From Aureispira sp964445645 (GTDB lineage Bacteria > Bacteroidota > Bacteroidia > Chitinophagales > Saprospiraceae), in NCBI GenBank assembly GCA_964445645.1, contig CAYULH010000020.1, positions 1 through 51,789 of the forward strand: a stretch of DNA of 51,789 bases. Direction: 5' to 3'. Every line of letters starts with the position of its first letter. The stretch's first letter is position 1. Of the stretch, positions 44,444 to 51,789 are shown in pieces. The notes under the pieces were generated by a model. It did not search any database. It worked only from the letters and a program-made list of their open reading frames with translations, and was not told the origin of the DNA. The position numbers and the translations under genes were made by a program.

Positions 44444-44769
44444 CTTTTATTTTTTATGCCCCATAATGAGAACTTTTTTGCACGATTTTGTTTTATATAT
44501 TGGTGGGTGCTTCGGTAATTTTATTGCGCCATTAAGCCCAATTTATTAAAACAATTTTTTACTAAAATAGTAAAGTTTTTTTTAAACTGTAAATTACAGT
44601 CTAATAGACTATTAAAAAACAAATTTTCAACATAAATATAATTGTTCATAAATTGCGAAATATTAAGCTAGAGACAGCAATACACAAGCTATCTATTTAT
44701 ACCATATTTTTGTAGTTTTGCGTTTTAACTAAGTAGCTATATACAGCACCCAATTAATACCAATCCCTT
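44444..44769. promoter_or_regulatory. 326-base divergent intergenic region with overlapping palindromes
   Basis: ACTGTAAATTACAGT (44586-44600) is a 7-bp-arm palindrome and AGTCTAATAGACT (44598-44610) another adjoining one, both operator-like. TATTTTTG (44705-44712) and TAGTTTTG (44713-44720) match the -7 box for the CAP gene but lack a TTTG at 19 bases. Confidence 0.4.
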
Positions 44770-45579
44770 ATGGCCAGTGTTTCTGATATAGAAATAGAAA
44801 TTCTTCAATTAGTCAATGAGCATCGCGCAACATTAGATTTACCTCCTCTGATCTTTTATTTGACTGTACAAGAAGCGAGTTTTCAACATTCTAACAACAT
44901 GGCTCGCGGTTCCGTTCCATTTGGTCATGCAGGTTTTTCGGAGCGTGCCAATCAATTGGTTGAAAGTCTAGGGGGATCAGCCGCTTCTGAAAATGTAGCC
45001 ATGGGGCAACGCAGTGCGAGAGAAGTGGTACAAAGTTGGCTCAATAGTGAGCAACATCGCAAAAATATTGAAGGGGATTTTAATTTGACAGGTATTTCTG
45101 TAGTAAAAGATAAAAATGGGGAGCGTTTATTCACACAGTTGTTTATCAAAGCTCCCCAGCCCAATAGTCCTGTTACCAATAAAAAAGAAGAAACGGTAAC
45201 TTCTAGCAATCTCAATTACCATATTTTTGAGCAAATTAATCAACATCGTGCTCAACAGTATTTACCTTTGTTTCAAATTAATCCACACCTTCAAGTCATA
45301 GCTACACAACATGCACAGGATATGGCTGAGGGCAAAATTCCTTTTGGGCATGAGGGTTTTGAGGATAGAGCAAGGTTGTTGCTTGGCAAATTGAGCGGCA
45401 GCAGTGTAGTAGAAAATGTTGCATTGGGCAATGCCAATGCAGATCAAATTGTACAAACGTGGTTGGAAAGCAGCAGTCATCGAAATAATATTGAAGGTGA
45501 TTTTGACTGGACGGGAATTGGTATTGCCAAAGCCCATGAACAACAATACTATTATTGCCAAATATTCGTAAAAAAATAG
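44770..45579 (+). CDS. Tandem CAP/SCP-domain protein without signal peptide
   Basis: A 269-residue protein with two CAP domains (about 5-125 and 145-265). Each shows the cavity residues: a His in FQHSNNMARG / TQHAQDMAEG, GH in PFGHAGF / PFGHEGF, a Glu in ASENVAMG / VVENVALG and His in EQHRKNIEGDF / SSHRNNIEGDF. The copies are similar throughout, so this is an internal duplication. Most bacterial CAP (YkwD-like) proteins are exported, yet here the ATG is followed directly by the first domain (MASVSDIEIEIL) and no hydrophobic segment exists. Role unknown. Two hairpins follow the gene. Confidence 0.87.
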   Translation: MASVSDIEIEILQLVNEHRATLDLPPLIFYLTVQEASFQHSNNMARGSVPFGHAGFSERANQLVESLGGSAASENVAMGQRSAREVVQSWLNSEQHRKNIEGDFNLTGISVVKDKNGERLFTQLFIKAPQPNSPVTNKKEETVTSSNLNYHIFEQINQHRAQQYLPLFQINPHLQVIATQHAQDMAEGKIPFGHEGFEDRARLLLGKLSGSSVVENVALGNANADQIVQTWLESSSHRNNIEGDFDWTGIGIAKAHEQQYYYCQIFVKK

Positions 45580-45623
45580 ACATTTAATCTTCAATGACTT
45601 TTCAACACTCACAAAGCCAACTA

Positions 45624-45667
45624 ATTGGATAGAATGTATCCAATCATTAGCCTGTAAGAAGGCTAAT
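45624..45667 (+). terminator. Two adjacent hairpins after the CAP gene
   Basis: ATTGGATA (45624-45631) pairs with TATCCAAT (45637-45644), then ATTAGCC (45646-45652) with GGCTAAT (45661-45667). No T-run follows, so termination is possible but unproven. Confidence 0.45.
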
Positions 45668-45834
45668 ACAAATAAAAAATAATCTTACTAGACTAATTAA
45701 TCTCAGACCAAACACAGAGAACTCAGTTCTTTTTCTCAATTACTTGGAACATTTAGTTCTACCTATTCTTGAGCAGAGAATCCATTTCTTTTTGTAACTT
45801 GAGGTTTTTACAAGCCTCTATTAATAAATAAACG

Positions 45835-46401
45835 TTGAGTAAAAACAAAGGAACGGCATTAGAAGCTGGAACATTATTGGTTGCAGAACCTTACTTATTA
45901 GACCCCAATTTCAAACGTGGGGTAGTTTTGTTGTGTGATCACCAAACCGATGGCTCATTCGGTTTTATCTTAAATAAACCCATCAATATGAATATACAGG
46001 AACTCATTTCTAGTTTTCCTGATTTTAATTGTGAGGTTTACTATGGTGGTCCTGTACAAACTGATACCATTCATTATTTGCACACCAAGGGAGAGTTGTT
46101 GCCCAATAGTGTTCAAGTACTTTCGGGTGTTTACTGGGGAGGTGATTTTGAGAATTTAAAAATTTATGCTGCACAAGGTATTATACAACCAGAGGATATT
46201 CGCTTTTTTGTAGGTTATACAGGTTGGGCTTCGGGCCAATTGCAGGCAGAGCACTCTATGGCTTCTTGGCTTACGGTCAAAGGTCATCAGGATCATATTT
46301 TTACCCCCAACCCCGACAAACAACTTTGGAAAAGTGTCTTGGAAGAGCAAGGCGGCACCTATAGCATCATAGGTCAGATGCTTACCCCCATCTTAAATTA
46401 A
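45835..46401 (+). CDS. YqgE/AlgH-family protein
   Basis: A 188-residue protein with the family's conserved start (GTLLVAEPYLLDPNFKRGVVLLCDH), GSFGFILNKP, YYGGPVQTD and YTGWASGQLQAE. The family is widespread but its biochemical role is unclear. TTG at 45835 is the only start including MSKNKGTALEAG; no ATG precedes it. Not obviously linked to neighbours by spacing. Confidence 0.9.
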   Translation: MSKNKGTALEAGTLLVAEPYLLDPNFKRGVVLLCDHQTDGSFGFILNKPINMNIQELISSFPDFNCEVYYGGPVQTDTIHYLHTKGELLPNSVQVLSGVYWGGDFENLKIYAAQGIIQPEDIRFFVGYTGWASGQLQAEHSMASWLTVKGHQDHIFTPNPDKQLWKSVLEEQGGTYSIIGQMLTPILN

Positions 46402-46432
46402 ACTTTAATTTTTGTCCAACACCTTTTATTTT

Positions 46433-46463
46433 TTTGGTAATCATAGCTTTAGTACTACCTTTG
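46433..46463 (+). promoter_or_regulatory. Canonical Bacteroidota promoter of the methyltransferase operon
   Basis: TTTG (46433-46436), 19 bases, TACCTTTG (46456-46463), a full consensus match. A leader of about 55 bases with a small ACAGC/GCTGT hairpin follows before the ATG at 46525. Confidence 0.88.
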
Positions 46464-46524
46464 TGGCTGGCAAAACAGCTTTGCTGTCCAATCAAAAGCC
46501 CTAGTTCTTTTTACTACTCTTATT

Positions 46525-47136
46525 ATGTTATTACAACTTATCAGAAAGTTTGACCTTTTTGGCAAATTTTATAGTAGTCGTTTGGGTAAGGCTTGGATAC
46601 GCAAAAAACTACGGCCAGTATTGCCTCATCTCACACTAGGCCAACAACATGTAGATATAGGCTGTGGCAATGGCCTTATTGTAGAACATTTGCGCCAACA
46701 GGGCTACCCTTGTGCTGCTGTAGACGTAGCTGATTTATCTATTGTACCAGAAGTAGAAGTTACGGTGTATGATGGGCTGCATTTGCCTTTTGAGCATCAA
46801 GCTTTTGATACGGCCTTGCTGCTCACTGTATTGCACCATACTCCTGATCCTATTCCTGTACTTCAAGAAGCTGCACGTGTAGCCAAACGTGTGGTGATTG
46901 TAGAAGATATTTATAGTAATAAGATACAACAATACATGACTTATGCTATGGATACCTTGGTCAATTTGGGCCATTCGTCTATGACATATCAAAATAAGTC
47001 GGATGCAGCATGGAAGGCTGTGTTTGCTGCCATGAATTGGAAAGTGGTGGCCGAATCTAGCCAGTCTATTTTGTTTTTTTTTAGACAAGCAACCTATGTA
47101 ATCGAACCTATGGAAACTTTGGTTGAGTCTGTTTAA
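46525..47136 (+). CDS. Class I SAM-dependent methyltransferase
   Basis: A 203-residue enzyme with motif I VDIGCGNG (43-50), an acidic post-I strand (AAVDVADLS), and a motif IV-like LLLTVLHHTPDP. This is the UbiE/MenG-like Methyltransf_11 core. The C-terminal segment has an aromatic-rich stretch (FFFRQATYVIEPMETL). Substrate unknown; the adjacent genes give no pathway hint. First gene of a three-gene run with the promoter at 46433. Confidence 0.85.
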   Translation: MLLQLIRKFDLFGKFYSSRLGKAWIRKKLRPVLPHLTLGQQHVDIGCGNGLIVEHLRQQGYPCAAVDVADLSIVPEVEVTVYDGLHLPFEHQAFDTALLLTVLHHTPDPIPVLQEAARVAKRVVIVEDIYSNKIQQYMTYAMDTLVNLGHSSMTYQNKSDAAWKAVFAAMNWKVVAESSQSILFFFRQATYVIEPMETLVESV

Positions 47137-47165
47137 TTATTGAAGTTGTTTATTGACATCCTGTT

Positions 47166-47684
47166 ATGAGAAATACTATACTTAGTAATATTTTATGGCC
47201 TTGCGCCCTTGCTTTTTTGTTGTGGTGTGGAGTGGGAATTAGTGCCTGCTCACGCCCTGCCCAACCTACTCATAATACCCATAGCAACAAAAGCTATCTG
47301 CCTGCTTTTCTGAAGGGAATAGAATTGGGGCAAGACCAAGCAACGGTGTTAAAACTGCGCCCCAATACTTATCCTGTGAATAGCTTAATGGCCACCACTT
47401 GGCAACAGTATACAGAGGATTTGGAGGCCGAAAATATGACTGCTGCCTATTATAATTTTGAAAAAACAGGCGATAAACGCCTAGTTTCTCTTGAGTTGTT
47501 GCACAAAAATGCAGCGGCAGCAGCTACTACTTTTAAGAACTTTGGAGGGACGGTTTCTTCTGAGAATGCACAAGAGCGCAAGCGAACAGATACAGTGCCT
47601 ATTGCTGCCCTACACAAAGGCAATAGAGTAACCTTTTCACTGCTTGAAAAAATGCAAAAAAACAACCCAAATAACAATGAATAG
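47166..47684 (+). CDS. Putative lipoprotein, unknown function
   Basis: A 172-residue protein with a hydrophobic N-terminus and lipobox GISAC. The mature part (KGIELGQDQATVLKLRP...) resembles short outer-membrane assembly-type lipoproteins in having a G-x-x-x-x-x-V-x-x-L-x-P turn, but the similarity is weak. It follows the methyltransferase after 29 bases. Function unknown. Confidence 0.65.
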   Translation: MRNTILSNILWPCALAFLLWCGVGISACSRPAQPTHNTHSNKSYLPAFLKGIELGQDQATVLKLRPNTYPVNSLMATTWQQYTEDLEAENMTAAYYNFEKTGDKRLVSLELLHKNAAAAATTFKNFGGTVSSENAQERKRTDTVPIAALHKGNRVTFSLLEKMQKNNPNNNE

Positions 47685-47759
47685 CTGTTGTTTTTTGAAA
47701 CATGCAAGTCCTTATTTACGTTTAATAAACTGACACTTGATTACTGATTGAATAAGTAT

Positions 47760-48377
47760 ATGAAACCAAGACATCCACATCATAAAGACCAAAATGGTGA
47801 GCATCAAAGCGATAATTCTAATTCCAAACAACAATTAAAAAATTTTAAGGAAGACAAAGTTCGTATTATACCTTCTAAGAAGCAAAATCGAATTACGTTT
47901 GAGAATTTTTTGCAGTTCTTTCCCTATGTAGAATTACCCTACACCATTACTTCTGAAACCCAGCGGCTCATTAGTCGCAAGAATGACCCACTATCTGCCG
48001 AGTGGCTGTTCAATTTTGTATTGGATAAGGATGCAGTTTTAGATGAATACACTGAATTTATGCCCTGTTTTTCTATTCCTGATACCTATGGTTTTTGGGC
48101 TATTGTTTTTTGGGAAGCGGGGCTAGAAGGCACTACTTATTATCTCACTACTTTTTCTAAGGAAGGTGTTTTGATTGATAAAAAGAAAATTGCGGGAACT
48201 AAGTACACACAAGATGGGTTGTACCAAATGGTCTGCACCATCAGCGAAACGTGGCTGTTTAGTTGTGCAGAAGGCCGACTAGACGCTCAAGGAAATACCA
48301 CTCCGATTTCTTCCGACTCTACCCATCTTCACACCACCTTACAAATGACTGGCGACGGTGAAATTGTTGCCATTTAA
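47760..48377 (+). CDS. Hypothetical protein with a basic disordered N-terminus
   Basis: A 205-residue protein with no signal peptide. Residues 1-35 are polar, His/Lys/Asp-rich and probably disordered; the rest (about 45-205) is a globular beta-rich domain with NFLQFFPYVELPYTIT and DTYGFWAIVFWEAGLEGTTYY. I recognise no family. ATG at 47760 is preferred over the TTG at 47748 four codons upstream. It follows the lipoprotein gene after 75 bases. Confidence 0.65.
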   Translation: MKPRHPHHKDQNGEHQSDNSNSKQQLKNFKEDKVRIIPSKKQNRITFENFLQFFPYVELPYTITSETQRLISRKNDPLSAEWLFNFVLDKDAVLDEYTEFMPCFSIPDTYGFWAIVFWEAGLEGTTYYLTTFSKEGVLIDKKKIAGTKYTQDGLYQMVCTISETWLFSCAEGRLDAQGNTTPISSDSTHLHTTLQMTGDGEIVAI

Positions 48378-48477
48378 AACACAACAAAAAACATATAACT
48401 AGGTTAAGTGTGATTTTGATGCCTTGAATCACCGATTTACTAGAAAATTTAACGATAAGGCATTCTTAATTTAATAA

Positions 48478-48494
48478 TACTTCGTGATTTTTAC
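48478..48494. repeat. Left-arm-like copy of the dispersed element at 32231
   Basis: TACTTCGTGATTTTTAC differs from the left arm of the scoA-scoB palindrome by one missing G and a shorter T-run. Confidence 0.4.
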
Positions 48495-48601
48495 AAAAAA
48501 TAATTGGCCTTCAATTGGTACTGCCTGTATCAACGCTACCCATGACTCGAATTAGCCAAGTATAAATCACTCCAAAAACACCCTATTACAAAAGAAAATT
48601 A

Positions 48602-51600
48602 ATGTCAAAAAAAAGAAAAAAAAGCAGCAATAGAAAACCTAAAAATCTATCTGCTACTAGTTTAGAAAAACGCCTAACAGACTTGTTTAGCAAGCAATTA
48701 ACGGTGCGTTTAGACGCTAAAGGCGTTATCAGGAAATTAAAGATAAGCAACTCCAAAGACTCGGTTCAGCACTGCTTGGAGCAATTGGCCAGTAAAGGCC
48801 GCTTGGAACAAACCAATCGAGGCAAATACAAATGGAACAAAACTGCTCCAAAAATAAAGCGAAAGCCTAAAATCGGCGAACAACTGGCCGTTGGGCGTGT
48901 AGACCTTACACGCAGTGGCTCGGCTTATATTGTTTGTGAGGATGAAGTACTGGAACAAGATGTTTTTGTGCCGCCTCACAAGCTGATGGGCGCATTGAAT
49001 GGCGACACCGTAGAAGTGGCTTGGTACCAGAGTCGCAAGGACAAGCTGGAAGGCAGCGTTACACAAATTATAAAACGCAAACTGGACCAATTTATTGGTA
49101 CACTTTCGCTATCCGATAATTTTGCCTTTGTCATTCCTGACAATCCCAATATGCAAACCGATATTTTTGTTGCACGCAAAAACATACCTGCCAAAGCAGA
49201 AAATGGTGCCAAGGTTGTGGTGAGCATTACCAAGTGGCACAGCGATCACAAATCTAGCCCCGAAGGTAAAATTACCACCTATTTTGGAACAGAAGGCAGC
49301 AATGATATTGAGATGCAATCCATTCTCATTCAGAAAGGATTTAATCTCTCCTTTCCGCCTGAGGTGCTGAAGGAAAATGCGACCATTGATACCGAAATTT
49401 CTGCCGAGGAAATCGCCAAACGCCGAGATATGCGTGGCATTACAACCTTCACCATTGACCCAGCTACTGCCAAGGATTTTGATGATGCCCTGTCTATAGA
49501 ATTGCTAGAAAATGGCAATTACGAAATCGGTATACACATTGCGGATGTGTCCCATTATGTACGCCCAGATTCGGAATTAGACAAGGAAGCCGCCCGAAGA
49601 ACTACTTCTGTTTATTTGGTAGATCGGGTATTGCCCATGCTGCCCGAAAAACTCTCAAATGGCGTTTGCTCGCTGCGCCCAGAGGAGGAAAAATTGACTT
49701 TTTCTGCTGTTTTTGAGTTGGATCATCGTGCCAATATCGTCAAGGAGTGGTTTGGACGTACGGTCATTTATTCTGATCGGCGATTTACGTATGAGGAGGC
49801 ACAAGAACGTCTGGAAACAGAGGAAGGGGATTATGCCGAAGAGCTAAAATTGCTCAACAAATATGCCCTTTTGCTACGCCAACAACGCTTCAAGACGGGT
49901 GCTATCAATTTTGAGTCGCCCGAAGTGCGCTTTGTGTTAGATGAAGAAGGTGTGCCGATTGATGTGTATCTCAAGGAGCGTAAAGATTCTAATATGCTGA
50001 TTGAGGACTTTATGTTGTTGGCCAATAAACGTGTTGGGGCATTGATGCACGGCTTGCACGAAAAATTGGGCTTTGTATGGCCTATGGTGTACCGTATTCA
50101 CGATGAGCCAGATATGGAGCGGGTGCATAATTTTACCGATTTTGCTGCTCAAATGGGCTATCCCATGAAAATCAATTCGCCGGAGCAAGTCAAAAAAGCC
50201 TTTGGCAAAATGCTCAAGGAAGCAGAGGGCAAACCAGAAGCCGATATTTTGCAACAATTGGCGATTCGTACCATGGCCAAGGCGGTTTATTCTATTGATA
50301 ATATTGGACATTATGGGCTTGGTTTTGCGACTTACTCGCACTTTACCTCTCCTATTCGCCGCTATGCGGACGTACTGGCGCATCGAATTTTGTTCGATTA
50401 TTTGAGTGGGAATAATAAGCGCATGAATCCGCAAAAATTGGAAGAATTGTGCAAGCATATTTCCAGAAAAGAGCGTGATGCCATGGAGGCCGAACGGGAA
50501 TCGATCAAATACAAGCAAGCAGAATTCTTAGAGAAGCATTTGCAAGAGATTTTTGAAGGTACCATTTCAGGCATTGCCGATCATGGGGTGTATGTAAGCT
50601 TAACGGCTAATTTCTGTGAGGGCATGGTTCGTTACGACAAAATGTTTGACGATTTTGAACCCACGGAACACAAATTCCAAATCAAATCGCCTAGTATGAA
50701 CTACAAAATGGGCGATACGGTTTGGGTGCGTGTCTTGGGGGCCAATAAATCCAAACGTCAGATTGATTTGGAATTGCTTGACCCTGAAAATCCAGACAAT
50801 AAGCCGCCTGTGCGTGAAAAACCTACTACGATTAGCACCTTTGCAGAGGATCATAAAAAAACGCCCAAAGCTCCCGCAGCTGAACCAAAACCAGCACCAA
50901 AAGCAGAAGAAAACACCCCTGTAGAGCCTTTGAAAAAACCGAAAGCTTCGTCTAACAAACAAAAGGTAGAACCAGAGCCTCAACGAGGGCGCAAGGTCAT
51001 AAAGAGCAATTACAAAGCAGATAATAAGCTTTATGAAGCCTTACTGCCCAAAATAGCCAAGGCGTATAAGAAAAGTAGCATCTATCAAACGGCTAAGGAA
51101 AAAAATGCCAAGTGGTTTTATGAGCTTGCGCCTGCTGCTCCTATTCCCAATTCGGTTTTGCTATTGGAAATGAACCCAACAGCAGCACTGAACAAAGGCT
51201 ACAGAGCACAAAAATTGCTCTCCCATCATCCCTACAAGCCCGAGGGAAATACCAAAACGTTCTTTAAGACCTACTTTACAGAACAAGCTATTTCGGTGGG
51301 CTATTTGTCGCCGTTCCGTTCCTTGGATGAGAAACAACTGGATGAAAAAGATATTGCATTGAGCTTGCCTACCTTCAAGGAGTATATCCAATTGGTGCAA
51401 CCCACACAAATTGTGGCCTTTTCGTTGACACTTATTGATACCCTGCGAACATTGGGCTTGATTGATGACCTACAAGAGGAGGAAATCAGCCATTATGAGC
51501 GTACCATTGTGGGTACCAAAGGATTGCTTAATATAGAGGGTAAACATTTTCCGATTGCCTTTGTGCCTCGCCCTTCGTCACGCCTACTCAAAGTACTCAA

Positions 51601-51643
51601 AACTAAAGCTTGGGATTGGGCATTTCCGAATGCTGCCGAGTAA
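48602..51643 (+). CDS. rnr: Ribonuclease R with a C-terminal uracil-DNA-glycosylase-like domain
   Basis: A 1013-residue protein, longer than usual RNase R (about 700-820). Residues 1-90 are basic/winged-helix-like, then cold-shock domains (about 95-255), the RNB catalytic domain with Asp286, Asp292, Asp294 and Asp295 (DPATAKDFDDA) and HFTSPIRRYAD, and an S1 domain (about 650-730). It degrades structured RNA 3' to 5'. A Pro/Lys-rich linker (about 735-805) leads to a final 200 residues: SVLLLEMNPTA (Met857-Pro859), IVAFSLTLIDTL and PRPSSR. These match the uracil-DNA-glycosylase superfamily layout, where SMUG-type enzymes have GMNPG and HPSP. The second motif lacks the usual His, so this domain may bind rather than cut. 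Followed by a terminator. Confidence 0.85.
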   Translation: MSKKRKKSSNRKPKNLSATSLEKRLTDLFSKQLTVRLDAKGVIRKLKISNSKDSVQHCLEQLASKGRLEQTNRGKYKWNKTAPKIKRKPKIGEQLAVGRVDLTRSGSAYIVCEDEVLEQDVFVPPHKLMGALNGDTVEVAWYQSRKDKLEGSVTQIIKRKLDQFIGTLSLSDNFAFVIPDNPNMQTDIFVARKNIPAKAENGAKVVVSITKWHSDHKSSPEGKITTYFGTEGSNDIEMQSILIQKGFNLSFPPEVLKENATIDTEISAEEIAKRRDMRGITTFTIDPATAKDFDDALSIELLENGNYEIGIHIADVSHYVRPDSELDKEAARRTTSVYLVDRVLPMLPEKLSNGVCSLRPEEEKLTFSAVFELDHRANIVKEWFGRTVIYSDRRFTYEEAQERLETEEGDYAEELKLLNKYALLLRQQRFKTGAINFESPEVRFVLDEEGVPIDVYLKERKDSNMLIEDFMLLANKRVGALMHGLHEKLGFVWPMVYRIHDEPDMERVHNFTDFAAQMGYPMKINSPEQVKKAFGKMLKEAEGKPEADILQQLAIRTMAKAVYSIDNIGHYGLGFATYSHFTSPIRRYADVLAHRILFDYLSGNNKRMNPQKLEELCKHISRKERDAMEAERESIKYKQAEFLEKHLQEIFEGTISGIADHGVYVSLTANFCEGMVRYDKMFDDFEPTEHKFQIKSPSMNYKMGDTVWVRVLGANKSKRQIDLELLDPENPDNKPPVREKPTTISTFAEDHKKTPKAPAAEPKPAPKAEENTPVEPLKKPKASSNKQKVEPEPQRGRKVIKSNYKADNKLYEALLPKIAKAYKKSSIYQTAKEKNAKWFYELAPAAPIPNSVLLLEMNPTAALNKGYRAQKLLSHHPYKPEGNTKTFFKTYFTEQAISVGYLSPFRSLDEKQLDEKDIALSLPTFKEYIQLVQPTQIVAFSLTLIDTLRTLGLIDDLQEEEISHYERTIVGTKGLLNIEGKHFPIAFVPRPSSRLLKVLKTKAWDWAFPNAAE

Positions 51644-51679
51644 TGATTTTGGATTGGTATGCTTGCAAATTATAGTAAG

Positions 51680-51717
51680 AATGGACAAACGCGTTGTGGG
51701 TTTGTCCATTTTTTTAT
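51680..51717 (+). terminator. Intrinsic terminator after rnr
   Basis: AATGGACAAAC (51680-51690) pairs with GTTTGTCCATT (51700-51710), followed by TTTTT. Confidence 0.92.
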
Positions 51718-51789
51718 ATAAATGCTCCTATGGCAAAGGTATCTCCTTGGGTAATTGTTGCTGGAAAGTGGAATTCAAATTCTCTTAAA

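Noticed and set aside
1..51789. rRNA, tRNA, insertion sequences and CRISPR arrays
   Set aside because: Looked for and not seen: no regularly spaced repeats, no transposase and no cloverleaf-like stretch that I could support by eye.

Overview
The window looks like chromosomal DNA of a Bacteroidota bacterium. The evidence is direct: several genes are preceded by the phylum-specific promoter TTTG-N19-TAnnTTTG (34755, 35000 and 46456 with exact spacing; 39295 with N18), and there are many small lipoproteins with a short lipobox, a DUF4249 lipoprotein next to a TonB-dependent receptor, a RibH/TPR neighbourhood, and large secreted TPR-CHAT proteins. A Saprospiria-like lineage is my guess from style only. 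The DNA is AT-rich in spacers and intrinsic terminators are common. I see no rRNA, tRNA, CRISPR array, complete insertion sequence or prophage.

Layout. 1-425: the tail of a possible nuclease followed by a large attC-like imperfect hairpin. 426-7734: MoeB-rhodanese protein, SpoU methyltransferase, hotdog thioesterase, several lipoproteins, a LuxE-type adenylating enzyme and a LysM/RlpA-like protein. 8034-15052: long-form GAPDH, DUF2452, an OppA-type lipoprotein, a lipidated SixA-like phosphatase and a SPOR protein. 15053-18725: a secreted glycosidase-like protein and a CCG iron-sulfur protein with its small partner. 19255-27325: two tandem copies of a cassette made of a small beta-rich protein, an intrinsic terminator and a secreted, membrane-anchored TPR-CHAT caspase-like protease. 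27334-34674: RluE-type pseudouridine synthase, MBL hydrolase, lumazine synthase, TPR membrane protein, PdhA, succinyl-CoA:3-ketoacid transferase subunits, and a lipoprotein/outer-membrane-barrel operon. 35076-41221: class-IV HDAC-like deacetylase, rhomboid, ABC ATPase, MsrB, DUF4249 lipoprotein and TonB receptor. 41316-51643: duplicated-domain lipoprotein, polytopic subtilase, tandem CAP protein, YqgE, methyltransferase operon, and a very long RNase R with a C-terminal uracil-DNA-glycosylase-like domain.

Most genes are housekeeping or envelope genes in short operons. The best candidate for an undescribed system is the duplicated cassette at 19255-27325. The two small proteins share one roughly 95-residue beta-rich unit (two copies in the first, one in the second). 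Both are followed by a strong hairpin terminator and then by a paralogous TPR-CHAT protease with a His/Cys dyad 47 residues apart, a signal peptide and a C-terminal anchor. The second candidate is the RNase R fusion at the right end.
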